Source: Tanytarsus gracilentus (lineage: Eukaryota; Arthropoda; Insecta; Diptera; Chironomidae). Taken from it: a stretch of 64,000 nt of DNA. Where the stretch lies: assembly GCA_038502055.1 (NCBI GenBank), contig JAXRKN010000033.1, positions 186,001 to 250,000 on the forward strand, given 5' to 3'. Positions 38,195-52,046 of this stretch are shown here, piece by piece. The position numbers and the translations under genes were made by a program. A model generated the notes under the pieces. The model was given only the letters and a program-made list of their open reading frames with translations, made no database searches and had not been told where the DNA came from. Within the stretch, counting starts at the first letter, position 1; the number at the start of each line of letters is the position of its first letter.

Positions 38195-41100
38195 CTGTAA
38201 GATAAGAAAAAAAATTGGTTAAAGAAATTTGTTGCAAATAAATTTTTTTGTCTGTATAAAAAATTCAACTCTTTAAATTCTTTTCTCGTTTTAAACAACA
38301 GCGAGGAAATTAGTATTCCGACAATAAAAATTTACCCTGCAAATAAAAAAACATGAAGCATTCTTCATTTCTCATGCACAACTGAATTTCAGTATTTAAT
38401 TTTAAAAGAGAGAGAGAAAATTTAATTTCCTTCTTTCGTCCTTCCACCTAGAGAATGCTGAATTGAATAATTTTTGGTTGTCTTCATTAGCGATAAGTCG
38501 TGCGAGATGAAAGATGTTAATCATGCGTAAGATAAATAAAAAGATTTGCGAGCTTGTCAACAATTTCGATGTTGAAGCATAATCAAAAAAATGCTCGTTA
38601 AAGAAAATAATTAGAAAAAAATTTATGCGGGAAGAAAATGTCATAAAAAATGTTTAATAAATCTCTAGAATTTTTGTATTTAATATAAAAATCGGAGATG
38701 ATGGATGTCAGTCGAGAGCAAAAACGATGATGGACAAAATTCAACGAATTTGCATAGTGAAGCACTTTTCAATTTTCATAAATAAAAAATTCTTGTTGTA
38801 GTGTTTTCAATTCACTTCAAATTTATGATGAGATATTTTTTGTATTCATAGCGGAAAAAACTTTTCAATTACATAAAAATGCAAGTTTGCGATGGTTTTT
38901 ATTGCACTTCTTTAAAATTTATTAAAAACCGAGAGAGAAAATTTTGTTGTGTTTTGAAAGAGCAAGGAATTTTTATATTTGAAATAATTTAAAAAGAAAT
39001 TTTGACGTTTTAAAATATTTTAATGTAAAAAGATAAAATTTTTTTATTTTTTTTGGAAATTTAATTAATTTTTCCTCCCTCAAAAAAATTAAATAAGTTG
39101 TCACCTCTTGTACAGTGTTCACAACTCGGACTTCCTTTCCATTTCTTCCTCATTTCGCTCTAAAATTTCTTTTAAAACAATTTTTTTGTGTACATTTTCT
39201 TCATCATCCTACGACATTCAAGGACTCTCTGAGTTGCCTTCGAGCGATGTAAATTGCAAGTTTAAACTCACTCCCACTGTACAACGAACTTTCAATTAAC
39301 GAAACTCATTTATCAAAAAATTCAGCTCTCGCTTTTCTTCTTCCGCTTTTCATTTCGAAGCCAACAACATTGGCGGTTGAAACATAAGAAATGAAATGCT
39401 CATTCGGCATGAGTAAAAACAATTTATATGAGAGCTGAATTTTAAAATTCATAGAATAGAATTTCATTCACGCCCAACCGCAAAAAATTATGTAAGAGGG
39501 TGGCAAAAAACAATTATGCTCGAGTCATAAACAGTCCGTGAAAATGAGAACGTATGTGAGCGTGAACATTTTTTCTCTTTTTGGATTTAAATAAGCAGAG
39601 AGAAAAAATATTAAATTATTCAGCATTTCCTGGGTATAAAACTAAATTCGTGAGCGGGTTTTTTTACTGAAATAAAAAAATTATTGAAATAGTTTAAAAA
39701 ATTTGTTACAATTATTTTTAACTTTTTTAATTCACTCGCCAACCCTCAAACACACCAACTATGATGCGCCGCTAACAACAAAATTATCATCGCGAATCAT
39801 TGTGCGGCTTACCCAGAATTTTGGGCTTCTCTGCTGCATAAATTTATAGCTACAAGCGCTAAAAGTTATTGCAAATTGAATTGCATATTTTTATGTTGCG
39901 TGTTGGCGTAAGCGGATTTTTTTAATTATTTTATGGCGCTGACAACGCGTAGGGTCATATTTGGAAGTTAAATTATTTTAGCTAATGGATTAAATCTGCC
40001 CACTTTTGATTTTGTTATTGATCGTGAGTTCATTGTTGAAAAAATTAACGAAAATAATATTTTTGAAGTGCAAAATTGTTCAAACCCATCCTTGCAATTT
40101 TATGGATGGTTTAAAAAGCTTTTAACTCGAGGACTGAATGTTTTTTTGAAGCTTGCAATTAAAAAGTTTTTGGAAATGAACAAACATTTCCATACAACTA
40201 TTTCTGCAGTTAAATGGCTTTGAAATTGTCAACAAATTTAAATTTAACATAAAAAGCATTTTAACTATTAAAATTTTACTTTGAAGTTCGAATCGACTGT
40301 TGTCAAATGTCAAACAATAAAAATTAATTAAAATTGTTAACCGTTGGAAAAAAATAAAATTCATTGTGTGAAGACTCATGGCGATTTTTAAATTTGGCAT
40401 GGTTGTTGTTTGAATTCAAATAAAATTGTGATTTATTGAGTCACAAAGGAAGAGTAACATCAATGAAAATTAATTGCATTCAAGTGAATTTAGGAAAATC
40501 TAATAAAATTTCAACTTTCGGTAAAAAAGTTACATAAAGATATTTTTTGAAAAGATTTCTTAAATTTCGTAAAAATCTAGAAAAAAAATCTTTTTAAAAT
40601 TTTAATGTTTTAAAAATATTAAATTTCCTTCCTCTAATTTGCATCAATGAAAATCAATTCCTAAAAATGACCCTCCTCGGTGTTACAAAAATAATTCTTC
40701 GTGCCAACAAAATTTAAATTTCCATAATAATAATATTTAAGCACATATCGCACATTCATTGATGTTTAGAATGTTAACAATTCCTGAATTAATAAATATT
40801 AATGTTCGCACAACAGCTATTAGCTCTCGAGAGTCTCGATACTCGTATTCCATTGTGTGTACATTAGAAGTCAATATTTGAGCGCTTTTTTAAGCACTAA
40901 TAGCAACGTGTGTGTGTGTTCAACGTGGAGCAATAAAAAATTAAGACGATTATTCAGCAGTACACAGACATGCCAACGATCGAAGATTATGATGTCCAAA
41001 CAATGAGATCATTTAATTCTTAAGTCGTTTTTGCGCGACCTCTCGACAATTTTAATATTTCGTTCTCATGGCAAATTTAATAATTTAATACATCAAAAAT

Positions 41101-44100
41101 TTAAATCTCTCAGCAGTTTTGTTACGACATCTAATTTTGTACCGTTTAACAGCTTAAACGACTTTCAAAGCGACTCGCATTAATTCACTATTGAATGAGC
41201 TTTCAAGTTCAATATTTTTTTTCCCGTCTAGGAAACTCGGAGAAAAAAACCTTGGGCGGTGCATTTTCAATGCATTGAAACTTGAACTTGAATAGTTTCT
41301 TGTTTTTCCATCTAATTGCAGTCTATTGAAAAATTAAGTTGTTCTCTTAATGTGAATGGACTTTGACTCATGACTATGTTCACGAAGATTATCTTTAATA
41401 TTAATTGATGACTTCATTAGAAGTTTTGGATCCTTTTTTGTTGAGTCATTCAGTTAATTCCTTTTGAATGGGTTTAAGGGTGAAAAAGTTTACAATGTTG
41501 AGAATCGTTAGAATATTTTATGAAGTGATAAACATTTAAAGATTTTTAAGTGTATTTTTTCACTTAAAATCTAAAAATAAAAATTCAACTAAGCCGGACG
41601 TATCACTCATCTAAAAGTGAGAAATCTCACAGAAGACGTCGAAAATTATCATGAGAATTTTTCACATTCAATTCCGCGTGAATAATTCAATTAATTTCCC
41701 GCTGACAAATTACTATTTAGGTGAGAAAACTCTAAATTATTAACAAATTCGATTGAATGATTTTTTGCAATTGCTGGGATTAACCTGACTTTGTACGTTG
41801 AGTCATTCAATCTTCTATGAATCTAATTAACTACAAAAAGCACTTTGTAATTAAGAGATGTTGTAAAATAATAACAGTAACGAGGTATTGATTTTGTTGC
41901 ATACAAAAAAATTTATAACTTCATATAATTTCCTTTTTGAACTGACCGCACATGGAAAGGATAAATTAATTTTATGGTTTTAAAAAATTACTTTTGAAAA
42001 TTAAAAAGTTTTAAAATATTTTTTCTTCAGAATTTTAAAAAAAGTTCTAGTCACCCTCCAAACATTAGCACAAAAAGTGCGGTGTTTTCTGTGTGTGAAT
42101 TAATAATCAATTGTGAAACATTTCCGTAGGAATATTAACGCGATAGCTGCCGCTGCCAAGTGGCTATTAAATACATGCCTTCAAAAAAGTTAATATTACA
42201 CATTCGCCAACCTTCTCCGGCACTCTCGTGTGTTTTTAGAAAAAAAACCGTTTAAAAATGCAGGAGCGTGTTTTTTAAACCAACACTCAAGTCAGCGTTT
42301 TTTATTTTTGTTTTAATTTAAAAATTAATGGATTCACAAAATATTTGGATGAAATTTAATATTAAAAAATTGATCTTTTTTATTTTCAAAAAATTTTAAA
42401 AATTTAAATTTCTCGAAATTTTAAAGTTTTAACTTTTAAATTTACTGCAGCTGCATTTGAAGCACTCAAAAAAATTCATCCGAAAGAATTTTCTCGAGTC
42501 TTTTACATTCCTGTCTAGATTTATTAAGCTTTTGAAAAAATTCTTTCATAATTGAAATTTTTTCGTGTTGTTTCTATGCCATAAGGCACACTCACACATA
42601 AGTAGACGATAGAGGAAGTTTTTCTTTCCTTTCCTCTTCAGCATCATTTTTTTATGATTCCATATTATGTAACGAGGATATTGTGTGTGTATCACTCACA
42701 GAATCAAGTGTATAAATATGCTACATGAAATGTTACAACGGCAGCAATATCATAATGAAGCATGTTCTCTTACGGCTTGAGTTTGCTTGTTTTCCTTTCT
42801 CATTCGATTCAGCGCCGCTTGTACGGCGAATAATAAAATAATTTTTATGATGATTTTCAGTGCTTCAACTTGAAAGAGCATACGTTTGCGTCTGATGAGG
42901 AAATTTATTTTCTTTTGTTTTTTTAAGCATCGTGACTATGAAAAAAAAATGTTTTCCTTCCGTTTTTAACATCTTTGAGAGTTTTTTAATGAGATGAAAT
43001 TTAATAAATGCATAAAGCGCATCGTAAAACAATAGAAAGTTCGACTTTCATTGCGCTCTTAATTCACTTCACTTTTAATTAAGATGAGTGATTGTGAATG
43101 CAATTAAAAGATATTTTTTGTTCACATTTGCTCATCATCGTGAGACGAAGAAGACAATTAAGAGTGTCACTCTAATTAGCTTTGTGTAGATTTTTAAATA
43201 ATTAATTTAAAAAAAAGGAATTAATATGAGTGAAAATAAATTTTTAACTTAAATATTAGAAGAACATAACGAAGTTTCTATAATACAAAAATTTTCCTTC
43301 AATCATCAAATAAATAAATATCATCACCCTCTATATATCGATAAACCTTTTCCTTCCTCTCCATAACCATTATCCTTTAATGTAATATCCTGTGTTTCAT
43401 ATCTGTGTGATAATGACACCATTCATTTTATATGTTCAAGCGTGTGTCGTATACACACATAGTGGATACATTCTTTTCACTGCTCCTCTTTATTTCGTTC
43501 ACTTAATCATTCGAGTTTGCGAATCAAATCTATCATGGTGTGTCGTATATCGTTGTCCGAATGGACAGCTTACATTGTTCATCGTTTTATAGGACATTTT
43601 TCAGAGCGTTATGATGTGAGATATACTTTTGATACTTATGGTATTGATGAAGGTTATAAAAATTACAAAGAAGATTTTTTGTGTCTTTAAAAATATTTTC
43701 GGCAACTTTAAATTATTTAAAGCTTTAAAATTAAAATTTTTCAAGTTTTTGTATATTTAACAAATCGCCAACATAAAGCAGCGCATATTTCAATTAATTA
43801 AAATCATCTGCATCACATGTTAATTTAACTGATTAATTAAAAACTATTTTAGCGATGATATGAATTCAAAGTGTGTCATAAAAGCTCATCTCGTTCGGTT
43901 GCATTTCATTTCTCTTTTAAATGTTCAAATCACATTGCAGAAACAGTGGTTTGGGAATGTGATGATGAGTGATTGCATTATCGTCGATGAAACGAGGGAT
44001 CAAAACTGAGAGATAATTAATATTTCACAAATTTAAAAAATTAATTGTATTTTTTCACTGTAAAAAGATTTTTAATATTTTTTTTAATTTCAGATTTAAA

Positions 44101-45506
44101 ATCATTAAAGTCAATATCCATAACCCTATTTTCATTATTGATTTTTTCTGATTTATGTATTTTAATGTGAAATAAAAACTTTTAATACGATTTCATTGAA
44201 TTCATTTGAATGAAAATATCTCTCGTTAGTGCTTTCGCATGTGGCAAATGTGGCTGAATTTATTCTCCAATAATGAAGCACATTATTCGATTAAGTTTAA
44301 TCTTTATGAGATTCGAGGATTTTTAATATGATTTGGTTTCCGATAAAAATCAATAATTTAGGAGGGAAAAAAGTATCAACTAATGATCCATAAACAAATT
44401 AAGCTTAAGTGAAGCTTACGAGGAAATTTCACGCATCGATTTCTCGCAATAAATGTTTAAGGGAAAAATTATCATCCAAAAAGATGTCAAGATCGATTTT
44501 GTTCAATTTATTTTGAGGACGAATGAGTAAATTATCTAAGGAAGAAGAAAATTTAATACAAGGATTGATAACTGAATAATTTTGTTGAATTTTTAAAATT
44601 TCAAAGAAATTTATGAAGAAAACCTTTAAAATAATTTTTATAATGAAATTCAAAGTTTTTCTTCCTTGAATATTTCCTCATAAATTGCCCCATAAAAGCG
44701 AAATCAAATTTCCCGTTCTCACTCAGTAAAGAGGAAAAAAATATATTTATTTTTTTGTCGATGAGCAATTGAGCTTAAATTAATGGAAAAACCAATGGCA
44801 AAATGTAATTTGAGAGTTTTTCCGCCTTCGCGCGTACGAGATCATTGTCGATAGGAAAAAAAGAGGAAATTTGTGTGAGAACATGAAAAACTTTTTCTTA
44901 TGGCAGTGCAAACACACTTGCTGCACCAAGACGGAAGGAAAAAAATATCGAGAGGAATTTGAGTTAATGGAGAAATAAATTTTGTGAAATTTGAATTCAT
45001 CCTGAAGCACTTTTTTCCTCCCTTCACATACACAAAGAGTTGCAAGTCGTGCTGGCACGTAAAGAGTAGAAAATGAAACTTTAAAGAGAAGCTCGAAACT
45101 TCTTTCAATTATTGACTCTGCCAAACGTAAATTCTCTTCCATTCTTTTCCTCCTCGAGATGCTCGTAAATTTTATCACGTTCGAAAAGTGCATTTTTATG
45201 GAAAGGAAATAGAAAAAAGAGAGATGAAGAAATTTATGAGCAATATGTTGCAATGAAAACACAGACGGCGAGGGTTAGCACTTGAAATATTTGCATTTTA
45301 AGTGGGTGTGAAAAATAGTTTAAAGTTGGATTTAAAAATAGATAAAAACTTTCGAAGGGAAAATTTACGATTGAGTAAAAAATAAAATTGAAGCTTTACA
45401 ATTCTATTTAATTCAAATTACAATTGACCCCAACAGTTAAGGATTTTAAAACTTCAAGTCATTCTCCGACCTTAACAACTCACTCAGAACTCTAACTTGC
45501 AATTAC
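38195..45506. other. Gene-poor sequence upstream of the ABC transporter
   Basis: About 7 kb with only short, stop-limited ORFs. It should include the first 5' UTR intron and the promoter of the ABC gene. The longest ORF, at 44780-45262 on the minus strand, lies in a purine-rich stretch and is treated as chance. Confidence 0.55.
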
Positions 45507-46035
45507 AGTCGTAATTAGAGTTTCTCAGGGAAGGGGGGGTTTTCTCGTTGGAAAATTGTTTATTAGGTAAAATTAAAAATTGAAGAAATTTTTTATTTTT
45601 TTAATTCATAACTTTTTATAAGTTTTGTGTAAACCAATACCTGAAAATTTTTGTTTAAATATTTTATCATTATCAAAACTACATGACTTAAGAAGTAGTT
45701 TACTATATTTAATTTTTATTTTTATTAAAAGTATTTTGAAAATAAGTAAGTAAAAAAAAATAGTATGATAAAAAAACTCAATTTTGGCCGTTGTTAAGAT
45801 ATAGATTCAGGAACATAGTTTTTAGGTTTTAAGGCTGGAGTTTGTAACAAAGAAGACTTATGTAGCCTTTTGATTTACTTTTTTATTTAATTGAAGTGAT
45901 TTTTTGTTGTAATGCTCTATTAAAGATTAGCGAAAGTAATGGTTTTTTATTTTTCTTCGGATGCCCGGGTGTAATAATTTTTTTTGGGTAGGACAAAATT
46001 ATTACCCGGGTATTTGAGAAACTCTAGTCGTAATT
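45507..46035. mobile_element. 509-bp terminal-inverted-repeat element with 10-bp target duplication
   Basis: The element spans 45517-46025. The left end AGAGTTTCTCA is inverted at the right end as TGAGAAACTCT. Both sides carry the direct repeat AGTCGTAATT (45507-45516 and 46026-46035); because AG follows each copy, the duplication could also be read as 12 bp with a slightly shorter element. A long duplication of 9-11 bp points to a Mutator-like (MULE) element, but the termini are too short to be sure. Near the right end is a hairpin with CCCGGGTGTAATAATTTT against AAAATTATTACCCGGGTA. There is no ORF, so it is non-autonomous. Only one copy is in this window. Confidence 0.65.
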
Positions 46036-49000
46036 AGATGCTTAGTTTATGATAACATGTTCTCATGACATTTTTTATTAAGAACATTAAAATATTTCCA
46101 ATAGCGAACGAAGGCAAGAATGTTCAAGAAGTTCAAGTTTGTACATCGCACCTTTGCTTTAGTCAACAAATTATCGAATGACGCAATTTAAATGCTTTTC
46201 ACCCAACACAACAAATCTATTCGCATCATTAGCGTTCGATCTCTTCTAAAATATTTTTAGAGAGAAGACAAAAAAGAAGATTTAATTAAAAGTCTCTTAT
46301 TGTTGTTCAGTATAAGGAACAATTCATATCGCAAAGTCATTGTAATACAATTTTAGAGTGTGTGTGAAAAAGCTTTTTGATGAGGGAGCAAAATCAATGC
46401 CCGAGCTCAAATTTATTTAATAAACACACTCAAACATTTTAGCCTTGAGATCTTTTGTTGTTGATGAATAATTAAATATTTTCTCTGGAACAACAGTGAC
46501 TTTACATTCATTGTGTATGAGATTTTAATTGACACAAAAGTGTCCTGCACATTCATCCGGCCCTTAAGAGCATTAGACATCGTCAATATTTTATAAACTT
46601 TTCTAGCTTTTGAACAATCTCACTGCATTATGTATGAAGGACTTGCTTTTTTTTGAGAAAAGAGACAAATTGTTGCTGATAAAAATTTCACCAACATGCA
46701 TCTCCGGATGACATAACGGGAGAGTGTATGGAGAGGATAAAGACTTTTGTAAAACTGAAAAATTTCCACTCGAAATCACAACTCTCGTGTGCAGGATGTC
46801 ATGCATGAAAAGAAGCTTTCGAGTTGAAAGGACGGAATTACTGCATGAGTGTATGTTGTGTCCCTTAGAGTGTTAAGATGATTTGTTAGAGAGGGAGAAA
46901 ATGTTTTAAATAAAAAATGACTTTTAAGAGGATAAAAATTTATAAGTTCTACATGGTTTAAATAAATATTTTATATCAATTTAAAAAACACTCAATCACA
47001 ATTTTTTTTCATTAAAAAATTAACGCCTTTGTGACGTTAATTCATCACCGAAAAGTAACAGTAATACTCTTTAAATAAATTTCTTTTCGACTTCTAAATT
47101 CTTTTGTACTTAAAATAACCTCAAACAGCAACATCTTCTTACTATCATTTCCTTTCTTTCTCCATCATCATTCGTTCACCGCGAATTTTTCATTATGCCA
47201 TCTCAGCTTCTTCTTGGCATAACGAGCAACGATTTCATACACAGCTTTGACGTCATCTCTGTACCATTATTGTAAAAATAATTATTTTTTTCTGTATATA
47301 TATGTGTCTACCAATCTTCGCTTACGCCAGTACCTCATGAGAAATAATGAATAGCAGCTTTTATTAGCTTCATGCGCGCTTAGATCGATTAATAAGTTTT
47401 TTACTTATGTGAACATTTTTTGTCTGCTGCTCACCTCAATTTTGTGAAACTTCAACGCAAAACGCTCGAGAAGTTTGCACGAAATGTTTTTCGTTGAAGT
47501 GTAAAAGCGTAATTTAGGAATTTTTCATTCTCTTCACAACATGTTTAAAGGTCAATTGCAATGCTGTTGACGGAAGTTGATTGAAAATCTTTTTTCCTCG
47601 AAATGTTTTCGTAAAATTGAATCACAAAATTTAGAGCGAGGTTGTTGAGCTTTAAATTTTTCGACTCTGCACATTAGTAATTCATATCAGAACAATTTCA
47701 CGGACAAAGAACTTATGAATTTTAACCACACGTGCTTATGTAAACGTCTCCGCAATTATTCTGCTTACGTTATTTCCACTCGAATGGACTTTTTGGAGTC
47801 AATCTACGTAAGTAAATTTTTTAAATGTCATCGCATGTGAGTCAGAGAGTGTCGTTGTGCGTCGGCACTTTTTGTCACAACTGATGTGCGAAGAAATCTC
47901 GCACATTTTAATGACCTTTATCGGTATTACAGCAACAGGCCGATGCACATAGCTTTGGAGATATCAAGGGTGACCAAACAGCTTTGAATGCAATTTTGAG
48001 GCGGAATTTAAGGAATTAGATTTTGATGAGTCATTTTATTTAATTTTTATTTTTAAAAAGATTTTAAATGATAAATTTTTAATGAGCTTTGAAATTTAAA
48101 AGCGATGAAATTTTAATGATTTTAAAATAATTTGAATTTTCTTTAAATTATTAAAAATATTTAAATAAACTCTAATAAATTTTCAACACACTTTTATAAG
48201 ATTTTGCAAAAATATTTTTTGTTGTTTAGAAAATATTTGGTTTTTCACAAACATTTTTAATATTCTGAAAAAACAATATTTAAAACAGGTTGTCATCTCT
48301 TGAATATTTTAATATAAAGAAACCAATTTGTGGCTCAAAGTTTCCATTTTACGACACAAGTCATTAAGATAAATCTAAACGACTTCTGAGTCATTCTTAA
48401 AAAAACAATTTTACATCTTTCAAATTGATCTAGAATATTTTCTGGTAATTCCCGGAGTTAAATTATTATTTAAACTCCTTGATGTTTACTGTTTGTCATC
48501 GTCGAGAGTATTTTTTTTCAATGAAACTCTCATACAACAACACTAACCTGTTTTTCCTTAGCGGCGAACTGTTGCGAATTTCTTCTGCCTTCAGAGTTTC
48601 CTCGAACGTGTTTGTGTGATGATTATGAAGTTTCTTGAAATGAAAAGTGATTTTTTTACTATTTCATCAATGACATGAATTCACATTGAGGCTATTTCTA
48701 TTTTTCACACTCTCTGGACACGCTCAGTTGCCTCATGAATTGTTTAGCCAATTTTTAAACAATAAATTTTCTAATTGAAATGTGTAATTCACACTGCACT
48801 GTGTGCTTTTAACTATCACGCAACTGAAAACAATTTTTTTTCTCTTTGTCACAAATCAACACTCTATAAGCTGAAAATCGATGATTTAGCAACGAGATAA
48901 ATATGCTCGAGTTATTTGTGTCAACGTGCGATTATCTAATCACTCGAAAATCGCGATAGAATTTTTAACTCACTTACTATGCTCTCTCTTTTTTGCTAAC

Positions 49001-52000
49001 ACGGAATTTTAATTTCCATAAAATATTTTTTAATTATGCCAAAAACTTGACTAATGAGCGTTAAAGCTCTCCGACTGTGTTTTTTAAGTATTGTAAGCGA
49101 GACGCTTGGAGTTAGACTGAAAAGCTAGAGAAACCAGTTGCTTATTGATGAAGCTGGTCAGTTACAGAGTGCTGAGAGAGTGAGAGAAAAAAATTGGTTG
49201 TGAGGAGAAATCACGCGCCCCACCACACAACACACGGTCAATTATAACATCTTTGCCTACTCACATACTTGGAGAAAATGAAACATATGTTTGTGTTCAC
49301 TTACAATACATGCTCAGGTGAACTTATGTAATTATTGTTTTCGCTATCAATATTTTCTGACGCTTTGTCTTCATCTTCTTTACTTCCTCAATGGACACAA
49401 ACAAAAATGTCTTACTAGATAAAATTTCGTCGTGCGGAATGATTTTGAACTTGACCTACTACAACACTTTTTTTTACTTTTTTGACGCTCTTTTGGGCTC
49501 TCTCAAAGCATGCGAGTGAGTTTGATCAAACAAGTTTTTCACTTTCTATGGCACTCGCTCGATCGTTGGATTTTAATGATGAAACATTTGAGTGCAATGT
49601 GCGGAAAAAAAAACTTGTTCTTTGGTGAATTATGAGATCACTAATTGTGAGTGAAAGGCAATTTGTTGATGATTGATATACAAGAAGCATGAGGAAGGAT
49701 TAGGTAATAGTTAGGAATGCAAGGAATGTAACCTTGAAAATTTTTAAGAAACCAGTTTTTCAAATTATTTGATTTTTCACATGAAGTTGCATCAAAATCT
49801 TCAATAATTCTGAACATTCTCTCTCAAGATTCACTAATTAACGTAAAAACTTTTGTGATAGTTTTTAATTAACTCTCATGCATGTAAAAGTGCACTAACT
49901 ATCTCGAGATCATCGCATCTGTAAAAGACAAAGTTTCAAGTGCAACAATCTCGAGATTCACTTTATAGAGTTGATAAATTTAATAACACTCATAAACAAA
50001 GTTTGTAATTGCCAATTACCTTGGTTCTCCTATCAATTATGCACCTTTCAATGACCACTTGACAAAGTTCCAAAATTAATTTCATTGCAACTTTGTCATG
50101 GAAGATACGAGCAAGCACTTCATGATCACCATAATACCTTTAACATATATTAAAGTTTATGCATAATTTGATATCCAACATCTTCACAATGTGGAGAGGA
50201 AATAATTTGAATTGCAATATTCTCGAATATCAAACGAGAAATGTGTGTACCGTCTCGCATCGGCAGAAAGGAAGGAAAACGGAATTTACACTTAGTTTTA
50301 TTATATTTGCACAAGTAAAATCACATTTCAATTTCACATATTTTATGGAACCGTGAAACCGAACTTGAATTGAGGTTTGATGAAAATCGGAAGCTTTCGA
50401 ATTGCGGTGGAAGTTAAAGACAATTTATATGTCAAAGGTTGAAATAAATTTATTTAATATTAAAATTAAATTTTTGTCTCATTCAAAAGCTTTCACACCT
50501 CACTGTACTAAACCACCTTCTTTTGTCAAAGCTGCAGCTACACGTCGACGAGCTTTAAGCAAGGAATAAATTTTAATTTTCAATTTTATTTGAATACTGC
50601 ACGAGGATAGGAGGAAGCATAAAATGTTGTTTTTAGATTTCAACATGGTGCAACATAAATACAGCTTTTGCCACACTCCACAATCATACATCTCATATTA
50701 TATGCATGTTAGATGAGAATAAAGAGACAAATGGTTTTTTACTTTGTTGAAAAAATAAAAAATGCTGAGAAAATGAAATGAAATTATTTCATCTCGGTGC
50801 TGTCATTCAAAATGCATATAAAACGAGAGACATGCAATGGGAATGGTGTGCTACTGTGTTATGGGAGTAATCTTGGGAAGATTAATGCATTTAAATGTGG
50901 AAGAGAGAAAAAGGGAGATGTGTTTGTGAACATGAAACGAGATATTTTCACTGCAATTACAAGCAAATTCAATTTAAAAGATTTTCACTCATTTTCCACC
51001 ACTGGCATTATTTTGTGAATAAGGGGTGGTGACATGGAAATTTTTTGTGATTCAATTTTTATTTCAAATTTAAAAAATAAACTTCTTAATTTAATAACTT
51101 TTAACCCCTTTATGTCACTGACACCACATCTTACTTAACCACATTTTCAGCAGCATACAAAATGTTTCTATTTCACTTTGAACAGTGAACTTTTGAGGGA
51201 AAATACAAAACTCATTTATCATGCATTTTGTAGACCATGCAACGATGCTGTTTATATGCATGTGCAAACAGTAGATTTATTATAAACTTTTCCCTTTTGA
51301 TTTCCCATCTGAGACTTTTTCTTTCTTCCTTCAGCGTTGTATGCAAAAATTTTGTTTGCACATCTTTTGCTGGCAAAAAAAATTTCCATCTAACATAGAA
51401 AATTTTCTTTAAAACATTCTTGTGCCTGTATGAACTTTCATGCACTCTCTTTGACTTGAGGGTATAAAACTCAAAAGTTTCTCATCTCGAACGCACACTT
51501 CAAATGTTGCTTTATAGTGTGGAAAGTATGAAAAGTTTTTAGATTTGAAAAATGATTGAAATTTGATTAAAATTCTTCTTGTGCTTTTTGTGAAGCTCGA
51601 GAAAAGTTTTGACTATCAAATTTTCTAAGAAAGTGTGATGATGTGTGAAAAAGGAAAGATTGGAAAAAATATGCGAAAATTACAGCAAAAGTTTGGCAAT
51701 TTTTAAAATTGTAAAATTTTAGTTTTTTTAAAAATAGAAATTTTTTGTTTAACTTAAAAACATTTTTTTATTTTAAAAAATACACAGTTTAATACATCGA
51801 CAAACACCCGAAAATAAACTTCACTCTTAATGCATGCGTTCTTATCTTACACTCTTTAAAAAATGTGTTCTTATTTCATTTATAAAAATACTTGTTTGTA
51901 GACGTGCGAATTTTTCATTTTCTCTCAATTTTAGAGCGTCTCACTTTAGTCTACATTCATCGGCTGTAATTAATGGTCGTAATTAATTTCGCACGGTATT

Positions 52001-52046
52001 GATTGTTGTTGTAGTGATAAGAAGTGTGAATGAGTCATCATTAAAA
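46036..52046. other. Gene-poor sequence upstream of the P450 gene
   Basis: About 6 kb with no supported gene. A less AT-rich patch at about 49.05-49.25 kb resembles an untranslated leader or promoter, but I could not connect it to an exon. The promoter and 5' UTR of the P450 should lie at the right end, near 51.9 kb. Confidence 0.5.

Noticed and set aside
44780..45262. 160-codon ORF on the minus strand, the longest single ORF in the window
   Set aside because: The plus strand here is purine-rich (GAAA, AAGAGA), so the minus strand is pyrimidine-rich and naturally poor in stop codons. The product is low-complexity (Phe, Ser, Lys), a second overlapping frame is also open, and no domain or splice partner is seen.
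51999..52046. Upstream extension of the P450 reading frame
   Set aside because: The frame is open but has no ATG before 52047, and the ATG at 52047 gives a normal membrane anchor length.
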